From Conexibacter stalactiti (lineage in GTDB: Bacteria; Actinomycetota; Thermoleophilia; Solirubrobacterales; Solirubrobacteraceae), in the NCBI RefSeq assembly GCF_035967765.1, contig NZ_JAYWIT010000002.1: a stretch of DNA of 64,000 bases; one strand, written 5' to 3'. The notes beneath the pieces are model-generated. The model saw only the letters and a list, made by a program, of their open reading frames with translations. It was not told the DNA's origin and did no database searches. The position numbers were made by a program, and so were the translations under genes. Positions 8,413-17,736 of the stretch are shown here, piece by piece. How positions within the stretch are numbered: position 1 is the stretch's first letter; every line of letters begins with the position of its first letter.

Positions 8413-9246
8413 ATGTTGGATCGAAACCTCTTCGAGCCGCCCCCCAGGTCGCCGTCAGCGCCTGGTCGCGGATTGGCCACAACCACCCCCGGGCGGGTGC
8501 GTCTGTTCGAGACGCCCCTTCCGGAGCGACGCGTTGCTCGACTCGACCGACCGACCGCGGCACCGAGACGGTGCAGATCGTCGCTGGCAGGTACAGCTGC
8601 CCATGCCGTACGCCCGTCTTCCTCGACTGGTCGGCTGCGCGTACTTCGCTCCGCCCACGTCGCGCCGCTTGCTGCTGCGACGCTCGTAGTCGCCGCGGGA
8701 GCGACTGTTGTCGGCCTGCAGCGGCCGAGCTCGCGGCAGACTGAGGACGTCGCGGCCTCAGCGCGTCACGCGCAGCCTCTGGCAAGAGCGGCGTTGCCGC
8801 GTCGCGATCGCCGCAGCGCAGCCGCGCGCTCGCGTTCTGCGTCGTTGCGCGACGCGGCGGCTCGGCGTGGCGGAGAACCGCGCCGCGCCGAAGCACGGCG
8901 GCGTGAGACCCCGGCACGCCGCGACGCGCGACGTCGCGACCGCCAGACGGCCCCACCTCCGCCCGGCGCGCGAGCCGAGCGATCTGCTCGGCGTGCCACG
9001 CGGCACACCACGCCATTGTCGGCGAGCCGGGCGGCCTCCACAGCGCCGGCGCCGGCGCCGAGGACGACAACGGCGACGACGACGCCCACGGTGAGCTCAC
9101 CCGCCGGTCCGCCGGCGGCGTCGAAGCTGCCCGACGCAGCCCACTCCGCGCCGCCCACGTCCACGTCGAGCGCGCCGGCGGCGGGCGCCGCGCGCTCGTC
9201 CAGCGCAGCTCCTTCTCCCGAAGCCCGCGAATTCGGCATCGAGTGA
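8413..9246 (+). CDS. Single-pass, low-complexity protein ending in EFGIE
   Basis: Up to 277 residues. One membrane segment, VAPLAAATLVVAAGATVVGL, sits near residue 95. It is followed by a long Arg/Ala region and a Pro/Ser/Thr/Ala tail that ends AREFGIE. The second half repeats the layout of the C-terminal half of the preceding sigma-like protein (membrane segment, disordered tail, EFGIE end), so the two are likely related and perhaps sorted alike. No catalytic motif is visible. The start is uncertain; ATG 8413 is the longest and GTG 8498 is a shorter option. It lies 12 bp before the pilin-like gene. Confidence 0.5.
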   Translation: MLDRNLFEPPPRSPSAPGRGLATTTPGRVRLFETPLPERRVARLDRPTAAPRRCRSSLAGTAAHAVRPSSSTGRLRVLRSAHVAPLAAATLVVAAGATVVGLQRPSSRQTEDVAASARHAQPLARAALPRRDRRSAAARSRSASLRDAAARRGGEPRRAEARRRETPARRDARRRDRQTAPPPPGARAERSARRATRHTTPLSASRAASTAPAPAPRTTTATTTPTVSSPAGPPAASKLPDAAHSAPPTSTSSAPAAGAARSSSAAPSPEAREFGIE

Positions 9247-9258
9247 ACGGAGCAGAGA

Positions 9259-9588
9259 ATGCGCCTCTCAATTCAAAAGTGCACGCAGCTGCTGCTGGTC
9301 GCCGCAGCGGCAGCCTATTTTTCGGTAGCTACTGACAACAGTAGCCAGGTCGCGATCATCCGGCGAGCTGCCGGAATCCCTGCGAACGCCGGCGGCCTCG
9401 AAGGCTTCGTCCAGACCTGCGACGCCCTCGTAACGCCGTGCCTGGTAGCGGCCTCGGCCGCGACACCGCTGGCGGCGATCGGCGGTGGCGTCGCGATGGC
9501 GTTCGGCTCGCGGCGCGGCCTTCAGATCGTCATAACGGCACTCGGCATCCTCGCGCTGCTCGGTAGCGTCAAGGGCATCGTGGCTTGA
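9259..9588 (+). CDS. Small two-helix membrane protein, candidate VirB2-type pilin
   Basis: A 109-residue protein. It has an N-terminal hydrophobic signal-like segment (CTQLLLVAAAAAYFSVA), a polar stretch with two Cys (CDALVTPCLVAAS), then two hydrophobic helices separated by GSRRG (AAIGGGVAMAFGSRRG and LQIVITALGILALLGSV). Size, signal plus helix-hairpin layout and its position just before VirB6, VirB3/PrgI and VirB4 homologues fit a VirB2/TrbC-like pilin. No family signature beyond topology is seen. Confidence 0.5.
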   Translation: MRLSIQKCTQLLLVAAAAAYFSVATDNSSQVAIIRRAAGIPANAGGLEGFVQTCDALVTPCLVAASAATPLAAIGGGVAMAFGSRRGLQIVITALGILALLGSVKGIVA

Positions 9589-9602
9589 GGTCGGCGATCG
9601 AC

Positions 9603-11408
9603 ATGACCGTCCTTCCCACGTTTCACCTCTCACGGCCGGCGCTGTCGCCGCGGAGACTCGTGCTCGGCGGCGCCGCGCTCGCTGTCGCGCTGCTGGCGCT
9701 GCAGGCGATCGTCGCACCAGCGCGCGCCGATGCTGTCCTTGGCCTGCCGAGCCCCGGCGAGATCGTCAAGGACGGCGTCGAGTCCGCCTTCGACTTCGTC
9801 ATCAAGCAGCTCTTCGGCGGGATCCCAAGCAAGCTGACCGAGGCCGCCGTCAGCTGGCAGTTGCACCTGCCGTCCGAGGCCTTTACGAACTCCAACGTCG
9901 CGGAACTGAACCGCACGACGACGGCAGCAGCGTTCGCGTTGCTCGGGCTCGTCATGACGGCCGGTGTCCTGCGCTACTGGTTGACCGGCTTCCTTGAAGG
10001 AGCCGGCGGCGTCGAGGGCGTCTCCGGCTTCGCGCGCGGCATCGCGGCAGCGCTCGGGGTGATCGCATGGCCGTGGGTCTTCGACTCGGCGATCACGCTC
10101 GTCAACAGCCTCACCTTCGAGCTGATCCAGGCCCGGAGCGTCCACGACGACGTCTCGCGGATGCTCGGCGCCGCCGTCGGCATCTCGCTGACGAGTGGCC
10201 CGGTGGGGATGCTCGCCAGCGTCGTCATCGTGATCGCAGGCACGTTGCTGATGCTCGGCCTCTTCGCCTTGCACATCGTGCTCGCCTGCGGGCTTCTCGT
10301 CATCTTCGTCGCCGGGCCGCTGCTGATCGTGCTCGCACCGTTCCCCGGTACGGCGTGGATGTCGGTGCTGGCCTTCCGCGCGTTCACGACGCTGCTGGCG
10401 TGGCCGGTCATCTGGGCCGTCTGCTTCGCGTCGTTCGCCGCGGTCTTCAACGACTTCGTGACCTTCAGAGGCGACGGTGGGGTCCTCGACAAGGCGCTCA
10501 TCAAGCCGCTCACCGGCGTGGCGATGCTGTACCTCTGCGTCAAGCTCCCGCTGCTGGCGACGAAGGCGTCGATGGTCGGCCTCGCCGGCGCAGGTACGGT
10601 CGGGTTCGCGGCTCGCTATTTCGCCGTGCGTCAGGCAGGTGCCGCGCTCGGCGGCACGAGCGCCGCGGGCGGGTCCGCTACGCCGAGACACCGCGGCGGC
10701 GCGACAGCTGCAGGTTCGGCTCGGCCAACAGACGTTGCACCCCGGAGCGGGGTCGATCGCGGCGAGGCGCCGGCGACTGCGGCTGTGGCCGCGCACGCCG
10801 GTTCGACGGCAGCTCAAGCGGCCGCGGCGGGCCGGTCCTCCTCGCACGACACCAGTACAGCCGGTCCGGCGTCACCGAGAGGCGACCAGAGATCGACGTC
10901 ACGAGCCACCTCTGAGTCGCCGGCAGGGATGCGCGTCCTCGGCGACCGGCCGCGCGAGCTTGAGGAGGCGATGCACAGAGCTCGGCGCCGAGCTGGTGCT
11001 CCCGGTCAGCCGGCTCCAGCCACAGACGGCGACGTGGCGACCTCGCTCAGACAGCTCGGCCCCGAGCGTGCGGGCCAGCTCGGCAACGTCTACGACCGCG
11101 CCATCGCAAGCGGCCGAAATCGGGAGGAGGCGATGGCGGCCGTCACGAGCGCGTCGGCGATCGGCGCGGCTCGCGCCGAGCACGCGGGCAGACCTGCGGC
11201 GGCCAGATCGTTCAGCACCATCGGATCTGCGCCGACGCATGCCTTCTCGGCCGGTCTTGAGGCGTATCGGGCCGAGCTTCCGCAGGAGCGAGCTGGGCAG
11301 CAGGGGCCCGTCGCGCTTCCCGGTCGGCCGCCCGCCGAGCCGGATCGGCCAGCCACCAGAGCTGATCGCCCGACCGCGCCGTCGAGACCACCAGGCGGTG
11401 TGTCGTGA
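9603..11408 (+). CDS. Polytopic VirB6/TrbL-like conjugation protein
   Basis: About 601 residues. An N-terminal hydrophobic leader (LVLGGAALAVALLALQAIV) is followed by five or six membrane segments up to about residue 330, for example SVVIVIAGTLLMLGLFALHI and LACGLLVIFVAGPLLIVLAP. The rest (about 260 residues) is Ala/Gly/Arg-rich and cytoplasmic in character. This is the usual arrangement of the channel protein of Gram-positive conjugation systems, ahead of PrgI and VirB4. ATG 9603 is chosen. A TTG at 9585 overlaps the upstream stop (TTGA) and is a fair alternative. The stop overlaps the next start as GTGA. Confidence 0.7.
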   Translation: MTVLPTFHLSRPALSPRRLVLGGAALAVALLALQAIVAPARADAVLGLPSPGEIVKDGVESAFDFVIKQLFGGIPSKLTEAAVSWQLHLPSEAFTNSNVAELNRTTTAAAFALLGLVMTAGVLRYWLTGFLEGAGGVEGVSGFARGIAAALGVIAWPWVFDSAITLVNSLTFELIQARSVHDDVSRMLGAAVGISLTSGPVGMLASVVIVIAGTLLMLGLFALHIVLACGLLVIFVAGPLLIVLAPFPGTAWMSVLAFRAFTTLLAWPVIWAVCFASFAAVFNDFVTFRGDGGVLDKALIKPLTGVAMLYLCVKLPLLATKASMVGLAGAGTVGFAARYFAVRQAGAALGGTSAAGGSATPRHRGGATAAGSARPTDVAPRSGVDRGEAPATAAVAAHAGSTAAQAAAAGRSSSHDTSTAGPASPRGDQRSTSRATSESPAGMRVLGDRPRELEEAMHRARRRAGAPGQPAPATDGDVATSLRQLGPERAGQLGNVYDRAIASGRNREEAMAAVTSASAIGAARAEHAGRPAAARSFSTIGSAPTHAFSAGLEAYRAELPQERAGQQGPVALPGRPPAEPDRPATRADRPTAPSRPPGGVS

Positions 11409-11788
11409 ACTCCGCCTACAAGCACCTCGAGACGAAGCTGAAGCTCGGCGAGCTGACGCTGGGTCAGTGGGCCGGGATCGTGTTCGGCCTCGTCGTCGCG
11501 ATCGGGTGGGGGATGTACCTGTCGCCGTTCGGCGCGTACGTCTCGCTCTTCTCGGCGGTCTACGTCGGCGGCATTCCGGTGATGGCGGCGTGGGTCGCTT
11601 CGCAGGCCGACTTCGACCTCTGGCAGCACCTCGCTGCGGCGGCGCGCTGGCGTCGCGGCAGCCATGTCTTCCTGCCCGGCGCGGGCTCGTCGGCGACCGG
11701 CTACGCCGTCGTCGTCGCGCCGACGAGAGCGGCCTCGAACGCCGCCGCCCCCGACCTCGATCTGGAGGCGTTGTGGAACTCGCACTGA
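11405..11788 (+). CDS. PrgI/VirB3-like membrane protein
   Basis: A 127-residue protein with a short cytosolic N-terminus (SAYKHLETKLKLGELTLGQ), two adjacent membrane helices (WAGIVFGLVVAIGWGMYL and GAYVSLFSAVYVGGIPVMAA) and a polar tail. Small two-helix proteins directly upstream of VirB4 form the PrgI/VirB3 class of type IV secretion. The GTG start overlaps the upstream stop, and the 3' end overlaps the VirB4 start by 16 bases. This indicates coupled translation. Confidence 0.7.
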   Translation: MNSAYKHLETKLKLGELTLGQWAGIVFGLVVAIGWGMYLSPFGAYVSLFSAVYVGGIPVMAAWVASQADFDLWQHLAAAARWRRGSHVFLPGAGSSATGYAVVVAPTRAASNAAAPDLDLEALWNSH

Positions 11789-14460
11789 GAACCTCTTCCC
11801 GGCCGGCACGCGCATCGATGCGCGAAGCCGGCGAGCTGCTCGCCGTCGAGGCGATCTACCGCACCGGCCTGCTCGTCCGCAGCGACGGAGCGCTGGTGCG
11901 CGTGCTGCGGGTCTTCCCGCCCAACCCGCTCGTGCTCTCGGAAAGCTCGCGGGCGGAACTGGCCGCATCGTTCTGCCACCTTGCCGGCCGGCTGAAGGCG
12001 GGGCAGTCGCTGCAGTATTACGTCGAGGCGCGGCCGGTCGGTCTCGACGCGGTGCTGGCGCGCTGTCGCGACGAGGTCGAGACGTGGGCTGGCCCTGCGC
12101 CCACGCGTGACCGGCCGGCGGCCGACGCGCGCGGGCTGGATCGCTGGCGGCTGTACTCGGCGATGGAGCAGTCGATCCGGCTGCACGCCGACGAGCAGGC
12201 CGCCGTCGACCTCGGCGCGTACGTGATCGTGCCGTTCGAGCCGTCGCACCGGCAGAACGGCAACCTGCTCGACGAGGTCAAGCGTCTCGGCCGAGCGGCG
12301 CCGGCGCTCGAACGCGACGAGCGCGCACACCGCCGTGCCGTGCGCGACGCGACCAGCCACGTCGACCAGATCCGGGGCGAGCTGAACGCAATGGGCATCC
12401 GCAGCCGACAGCTCAACGGCGCGGAAGCCGTCGAGCTGTTCTGGAGCCGCTTCAACCCGTCGAGCGCCGATCGCCGCTCGGCTCCGACGTTCGGACCCGA
12501 GGTGCTCGGCGAGCTCGACGTTCAGCGCGATCGCGAGGAGGCGCGCTCGGTCGCGCAGCAGCTGCGGGCGGCGATCGCGGCGAGCACGATCGACTTCACC
12601 GATCCACGCCACGCGGTCGTCGAGCGCGACCTCGAGCAGACGATCTGCGCGGCGTCTACGGCGGACGGCACCTATTGGGGCTGGCTGCTGGGCGCGATGG
12701 TCGCCTGCCAGCAGCCGTACACGATCTCGGTCCATGTCCACGCGCTCGATCGCAACCGCGAGCGGCAGCGGCTGAAGCTCTCCTACAGACGTCGCTTCAT
12801 GCTCAACCGCGAGCGGGAGGCGAAGAACCGCGCGCCGGACTTCGACGCGTATCAGGCCGAGCGCGAGCAGCAGCAGCTGCTCGCCGAGATGTCGGGTCAC
12901 GAGCGCGCCTCGATCTACCGGCTCGCGATCTACCACTCGACCCGCGTGCGCGGGCCGGAGCCCGATGTCGGCACGCTCAGTGAGGCAGTCGACCAGGTCG
13001 CCGAGCACCTCAGCTCCGCCTCGGACTGCCGGATCGACGCCGGCAAGTTCCAACAGCAGGAGCTGTGGCGCTCGAATCTGCCGCTCGGCGACGACGTCGC
13101 CGGTCGCGCGCGGAAGTACGCGACGCGCAACGTCGGCGATTCGACGCCGCTGCTGTCGACGAGCGTCGGCTCGGCGGAGGGGATCCCGTTCGCGTTCAGC
13201 TCGCCGGGCCGCACGCTGGAGCGCTGGAATCCGCGGGAGCGCGCGCACCTGACGCAGTCGACGCTGATCTCCGGCCGTTCCGGGTCCGGGAAGACGGTCG
13301 CTTGCCTCTCGCTGCTGGCGCGCTCGATCGCGATGGGCGCGCGCGCGTACGTGATCGACCGCAGCAGCCACTACCGCACGCTGACGCGGCTGATCGACGG
13401 CGCCCAGCACTTCGACATCGGCGTCGACGGCGGTTGTGCGCTGAACCCGTGGGACGTCGACGACGTCTCGCACGTCACGCGCGAGAAGGTCGCGTTCCTG
13501 CTCGGCCTGCACGAGACGATGCTCGCCGAGGGCCTCACGACGCTGGAGAAGGCGCAGCTGGGGCCGGCGATCCGCGCCGTCTACGAGCGCTGCCACCTCG
13601 AAGGCCTGGTGCCCCGCGAGTCCCTGCTGGTGCAGGAGCTGGAGGACCGTGCCGCCGGCGAGCAGGACGGCGGCTCGAGCGAGATCGCGTGGGTGCTGCG
13701 CAGCCTCGCCGAGCGGCTTGGCGAGTACGTCGGCGACGGCGCGTACGCCCACGTCGCCGACCGCGAGTCGACCCACCTTCCCGACGCGCCGCTGCTCGTC
13801 TTCGACACCGAAAGCTGCCCGGAGGCGGTGATCCAGCCGGTCCTCTTCACGGCGCTCGAGTTCGTCAAGCGCGCCGCCGTCAGACACCGCGCCGCGCATC
13901 AGCGGCTGATCGCTCAGACCGACGGGCCTCTGCTCGCCGGCTGCTCGATCCTCGTCGGCGACGAGTTCTGGTCATTCGTCCGCGGCTCGCTCGGCGCCTA
14001 CGCCAACGACCTCGCGCGGCGCCTGCGCAAGCTCGGCCTGACGCTGCTGATCGCCACCCAGCAGCTGACCGACCTCGACTCCCCGGAGGGACGCGCGCTC
14101 GTCGCGAACTCGACGCAGCAGATCTTCCTCGGCCAGCACCTCAGAGAGCTGGAGGCGATGCGCAGACAGCTCGCGCTGACCGACGAAGAGGAGCAGCTGA
14201 TCTCCCAGCTCCGCACCGTCCACGGCAGCTACAGCGAGATCTACTGGATCAACGGCGACGTCGGCCGCGGCAAGGTCCTGCTCCCGCTCGGCTCACTCGA
14301 GTACTGGATGTTCACGAGCGAGCCGCTCAGAGACGTCCCGCTGCGCGAGCAGAAGATCGCCGAGCACAACGGCAACGTCTGGGCCGCCGTCCACGACCTC
14401 GCCGACTACCGGCCCCCGGCCGCCGGCGAGCAGCTCGTGCCGACCAGGAGCGCCGGCTGA
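11773..14460 (+). CDS. virB4: VirB4-family conjugation ATPase
   Basis: About 895 residues. It is the motor ATPase energising pilus assembly and substrate transfer at the membrane. The N-terminal VirB4 domain (about 1-400) contains AIYRTGLLVRSDGALVRVLR. Walker A is SGRSGSGKT with Lys near residue 507. Walker B is CSILVGDEFW with D730-E731. Further on, RKLGLTLLIATQQLTDLDS and ANSTQQIFLGQH are typical of the C-terminal motifs. GTG 11773 is chosen because GGAGG lies 4 bp upstream; ATG 11818 is the alternative. The stop overlaps the next ATG as TGATG. This gene is the strongest evidence that the island is conjugative. Confidence 0.9.
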   Translation: MELALRTSSRPARASMREAGELLAVEAIYRTGLLVRSDGALVRVLRVFPPNPLVLSESSRAELAASFCHLAGRLKAGQSLQYYVEARPVGLDAVLARCRDEVETWAGPAPTRDRPAADARGLDRWRLYSAMEQSIRLHADEQAAVDLGAYVIVPFEPSHRQNGNLLDEVKRLGRAAPALERDERAHRRAVRDATSHVDQIRGELNAMGIRSRQLNGAEAVELFWSRFNPSSADRRSAPTFGPEVLGELDVQRDREEARSVAQQLRAAIAASTIDFTDPRHAVVERDLEQTICAASTADGTYWGWLLGAMVACQQPYTISVHVHALDRNRERQRLKLSYRRRFMLNREREAKNRAPDFDAYQAEREQQQLLAEMSGHERASIYRLAIYHSTRVRGPEPDVGTLSEAVDQVAEHLSSASDCRIDAGKFQQQELWRSNLPLGDDVAGRARKYATRNVGDSTPLLSTSVGSAEGIPFAFSSPGRTLERWNPRERAHLTQSTLISGRSGSGKTVACLSLLARSIAMGARAYVIDRSSHYRTLTRLIDGAQHFDIGVDGGCALNPWDVDDVSHVTREKVAFLLGLHETMLAEGLTTLEKAQLGPAIRAVYERCHLEGLVPRESLLVQELEDRAAGEQDGGSSEIAWVLRSLAERLGEYVGDGAYAHVADRESTHLPDAPLLVFDTESCPEAVIQPVLFTALEFVKRAAVRHRAAHQRLIAQTDGPLLAGCSILVGDEFWSFVRGSLGAYANDLARRLRKLGLTLLIATQQLTDLDSPEGRALVANSTQQIFLGQHLRELEAMRRQLALTDEEEQLISQLRTVHGSYSEIYWINGDVGRGKVLLPLGSLEYWMFTSEPLRDVPLREQKIAEHNGNVWAAVHDLADYRPPAAGEQLVPTRSAG

Positions 14461-15551
14461 TGCCGGCGCCCATCAGAGCCCACGCCGCCGTCGCGTTGCT
14501 CGGCAGCGGCCGTGCCGGCCGCGCCGTCGGCGCGCTCGTCGCCGGCATGGTCGGCCTGCTGCTGCTCGTGGTGCTGCCGCTGGTGCTGTTCGCCGGCGTC
14601 GTCGGCGGCGCGCAGCAGGCCTGCCAGCAAGGCGCCGTCGGCCCCGACGGCACGCCGCGCTTCCCAGCCGGATCCGGCGAGTGGCTGTCGACCGCATACG
14701 GCCCGCCATGGAACTCGCTTCAGGGCTACGGCGTCACGGCGACCGGCATCGACCTGCGGCCCTCCAGACCGGCGTACATCGTCGCCGTCGACCCGTCGGT
14801 CATCCCGCTCGGATCCAAGCTCCACATTCGTCCGAACCCGTTCGGCAACCCCGACATCGTGTTCGCCGCCGAGGACATCGGCGGCGCGATCAGAGGCAGA
14901 CGCATCGACTTCTACGACTGGCGCGGACGGAGATACCAGTACGGCTGGGGCCGACGCCCGGTCGAGGTCGAATACGCCAGAGCGACGGGAACAGGCGGCG
15001 TTCTCGAGCAGACGCCGGCGCCGACCGCCACGCCGCTCGCGCCCGACCTCGCCGCCGAGTGCGCCGGGCTGGTCGACGACGGCGGACCGCTGCAGCTGAC
15101 GCCCGGCCAGCGCGCGAGAGTCCTGCCCGACGGCTCCGCAGCCGCGCCGGCCGACGCGCCGGAGGAGATCAAGAAGTACATCGCCGCCGGCAACATGATC
15201 CACACGAAGCCCTACGTGTACGGCGGCGCGCACGGCCAGAGCCTCCGCACCATCCGCAGCGGCTACGACTGCAGCAGCTCCACCAGCTTCGCGCTGTTCC
15301 GCGCCGGCCTGCACGGCGAGTTCCCCAGAGTCTCCGGCGACCTCGAATCATGGGGCGCGCCAGGACCCGGAAGATGGCTGACCGTCTACGCCAACGGCGG
15401 CCACGTCTGGTCAATCGTCGCCGGCATCAGCTTCAACACCGCCCACTACGGCACGACCATACCCGCCGGCTCCGGCCCCCGCTGGAGCACCGACACCATC
15501 GGCCAGCTCGCCAACGACAGCTTCGTCGTCCGCCACTGGCCCGGACTCTGA
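14460..15551 (+). CDS. Membrane-anchored 3D / NlpC-P60-like cell-wall hydrolase (VirB1-type)
   Basis: A 363-residue protein. Its anchor is LVAGMVGLLLLVVLPLVLFA near residue 30. The first extracellular domain has the 3D fold signature, VAVDPSVIPLGSKLHI then AAEDIGGAIRGRRIDFYDW, as in lytic transglycosylase-related 3D proteins. The second is NlpC/P60-like, with Cys in SGYDCSSSTSFALF and His in ANGGHVWSIVAG. In conjugative elements of Gram-positive bacteria this hydrolase opens the cell wall for the secretion channel. It starts within the VirB4 stop (TGATG), and a lipoprotein gene follows after 11 bp. Confidence 0.8.
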   Translation: MPAPIRAHAAVALLGSGRAGRAVGALVAGMVGLLLLVVLPLVLFAGVVGGAQQACQQGAVGPDGTPRFPAGSGEWLSTAYGPPWNSLQGYGVTATGIDLRPSRPAYIVAVDPSVIPLGSKLHIRPNPFGNPDIVFAAEDIGGAIRGRRIDFYDWRGRRYQYGWGRRPVEVEYARATGTGGVLEQTPAPTATPLAPDLAAECAGLVDDGGPLQLTPGQRARVLPDGSAAAPADAPEEIKKYIAAGNMIHTKPYVYGGAHGQSLRTIRSGYDCSSSTSFALFRAGLHGEFPRVSGDLESWGAPGPGRWLTVYANGGHVWSIVAGISFNTAHYGTTIPAGSGPRWSTDTIGQLANDSFVVRHWPGL

Positions 15552-15562
15552 GGAGAACGACG

Positions 15563-16123
15563 ATGAACGCGCGCCTCCCGATCCTCATACTCGTCGCGCT
15601 GCTCGCCGCCGCCGGCGTCGGCTGCGGTGCCAGCGATCCCTACCTCGACGAGACGCCGATGACGGAGACGATCGTCGGCGACCCGCGACAGCCGCCTCCG
15701 GAGCGAGTCGGACCGCGCCCCGATGTCGATGACGACATCGCCGACGCCGAGCCGACACCCGAGGCGGCGCTGCGCCGCTACGCCGACCTCTCGATCAACT
15801 GGACCGCCGACACACTCGCCGACAACCAGCGCGCACTCGCGCGCATCTCGATCGGCGGCGCTCGCCAGACTGCCTTCCTCGCCGCCGAACGCATCGACCG
15901 CGACGACACGCTCAGACGCTCGCGGGTCAGCAGCACCGGCAGCGTGCTGTCCGCGGCGCCCGGTTCGGCGTCGGCGAGAGGCTCGTGGGTCGTCGTGACC
16001 CGCGAACAGATGGTCGGGCGCGACGCCTACCGTGGGCTGCCTGCCACCTACCATGTCACGATCGCGAAGCTCGAACGACGCTCGGTCGGTTGGGTCGTCT
16101 CGAGCTGGGCGCCGCAGTCGTGA
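15563..16123 (+). CDS. Conjugation-module lipoprotein
   Basis: A 186-residue protein with a signal peptide and lipobox (LLAAAGVGC, Cys near residue 22). A Pro-rich spacer follows, then a compact domain (TPEAALRRYADLSINWTADT ... TYHVTIAKLERRSVGWVVSS). The domain resembles the NTF2-like/VirB8-type periplasmic folds in predicted layout, but this is only an impression. An AGGAG lies 8 bp before the ATG. Last gene of the rightward secretion operon. Confidence 0.65.
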   Translation: MNARLPILILVALLAAAGVGCGASDPYLDETPMTETIVGDPRQPPPERVGPRPDVDDDIADAEPTPEAALRRYADLSINWTADTLADNQRALARISIGGARQTAFLAAERIDRDDTLRRSRVSSTGSVLSAAPGSASARGSWVVVTREQMVGRDAYRGLPATYHVTIAKLERRSVGWVVSSWAPQS

Positions 16124-16169
16124 TCGGGCCAAACTGCGGCGCGACGGGATGTCATCTCATCGCGCAGGT

Positions 16170-16393
16170 CGATGCGGATGCCGCCGACGGCTGAGAGGTC
16201 GGCGACGAGCCGGTCGTCGGCGAGCGTCGCCCGCCGCTGGCGGGCGCCGACGACTTCCCGGCCTCCAGCTCCACCGCGATGAGCATCAGCTCGGCGAATC
16301 GTCGATCACCGCCGTCCGAATCCGATCCCGCTACTCACGCGGCAGCAGGTTCGGATCGGTCTGCTCGCATGCAAAAGCCAACGGCGCAGTCAT
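16170..16393 (-). pseudogene. Decayed short gene with intact ribosome-binding site
   Basis: On the minus strand an AAAGGAG precedes ATG 16393 by 6 bp. The reading frame MTAPLAFACEQTDPNLLPRE stops at 16331. Protein-like fragments continue in other frames (FAELMLIAVELEAGK, then VADLSAVGGIRIDLRDEM) until about 16170. This suggests a small gene broken by a stop and frameshifts. The family is not recognised. The rest of the gap 16124-16640 shows nothing clear. Confidence 0.3.
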
Positions 16394-16640
16394 GGCCGTC
16401 TCCTTTCGATCGAGCACCGATCGCGTGTCGCAAGCACGGCGCAACCACCGTCTGCGGGATGTGTAGTCGTGCGAACGCGACTGCGCCAGAGGCGACCCGA
16501 GCGGTCTACGGTGTGGATGCGCCGAAGTCACTGCTTCGGTGCAACCGGTCCGGGCGGGCGTAGCCGCGCTCGTCCGGACCACTGATATTGGTTGTTCCAG
16601 CCGGCGACAAGATCAAGACGAGCAGGCGAATGCAAGCGGG

Positions 16641-17726
16641 GTGCGAGTGAGGATCAACGTCAACCGGCTGCGCCGCCGCTCTCCTGGCAGACGGGTGCTC
16701 GTCTACCTCGATCAGTCGGCGCTGTCAGCGTTGGCTCGGGAGTCGAGGATGGCGGGAGTACTGGCTTCGTTGCGGGCGTCGGTCGAGGGCGGTGATGTGC
16801 TCTGTCTTCGGTCGCAAGAGCATCAGGACGAGACGCTGCTGGCCCCTCGCGAGATGTGGGATGCGATCGACACGCTCGGCGACGAACTCGCGACCGGCGT
16901 CGAGTTCAGAGCCCGCGAGGAGATCCAGTGGAACGAGATCCATGCGGCCGCCGCGAAGTTCTTGGGCATCGGCGCGCCGCACGATGAGGTCTGGCGAGAG
17001 GCGTTCTGGGAAGACCCGCAGACGCCGCGTGATCGTCTGTTTACCGACTTCATGGGCGGTGCGGTTCGGGTTCGCGTTCGGTCAGAACCGGCCGATTGGC
17101 AGATCGCCGAAGTCGATCACGAGAAGTCGAAAGAGAGTCGGGCGTTGGAGGAGGCGTACGCCCATGACCGGGCCGTGGCCGGTGGCTCCTTCGACCGGCT
17201 CGTAGAGGCGTACGTGCGCGAGAACATCAGATGGACGATTGGGCTTCTGGCCGATCCGCACTGGTTCGCGGCCTACTACGGTCGGCTCCAGGCGGACTTG
17301 CAACGAGACGCGGATCTCGTCAATCCGGACATAAGCCCCGGCTCGCCATTCACTCGGCTCCAGGCGTTCGTGAACAAGGGAAGTCAGACGAAGTGGCTGA
17401 TCGACCGATTCCCGGCGCTGCGGCAGCGTTCGGAAGAGTTCGCGACCAGCGATGAGCTGCGCCACGTGCCGTCGATCGCGTACCCGGCGATCTTGCGCGC
17501 CGCGCTGGCGGCGCTCCCCCGGCGGAGAGTCAAGCCCGGCGACGGCTACGACATCGCCCACCTGACGCAGGGCCTCTCGCGCTGCGACGTTGTCACGGCT
17601 GACAGCGGCATGGCGCAGCTCTGCCGCGACCGGAAGCTCGTTCCCTCGGGTTGTCGACTGCTGAGCTACAGAGAGCTTGAGCAGCTTCCCGTTGCAATCG
17701 AGGGAGCCGCCGATCTTCTGAGCTGA
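16641..17726 (+). CDS. PIN-like domain protein, candidate effector nuclease
   Basis: About 361 residues. The N-terminus has a strand ending in Asp, RRVLVYLDQSALSALAR, like motif 1 of PIN nucleases. Near the C-terminus GYDIAHLTQGLSRCDVVTAD then SGMAQLCRDRKL supplies the later acidic positions typical of PIN folds. The middle (about 200 residues) is a helical insertion not recognised. Large PIN-like proteins of this type are often found in defence or toxin loci. It is convergent with a HEPN gene 10 bp away. The start is uncertain: GTG 16641 or 16647, with no good ribosome-binding site. Confidence 0.5.
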   Translation: MRVRINVNRLRRRSPGRRVLVYLDQSALSALARESRMAGVLASLRASVEGGDVLCLRSQEHQDETLLAPREMWDAIDTLGDELATGVEFRAREEIQWNEIHAAAAKFLGIGAPHDEVWREAFWEDPQTPRDRLFTDFMGGAVRVRVRSEPADWQIAEVDHEKSKESRALEEAYAHDRAVAGGSFDRLVEAYVRENIRWTIGLLADPHWFAAYYGRLQADLQRDADLVNPDISPGSPFTRLQAFVNKGSQTKWLIDRFPALRQRSEEFATSDELRHVPSIAYPAILRAALAALPRRRVKPGDGYDIAHLTQGLSRCDVVTADSGMAQLCRDRKLVPSGCRLLSYRELEQLPVAIEGAADLLS

Positions 17727-17736
17727 GCGGCAGAAC

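Noticed and set aside
11701..13899. 732-codon open frame on the minus strand opposite virB4
   Set aside because: A shadow of the VirB4 gene in GC-rich DNA, with no recognisable domain and no start signal.
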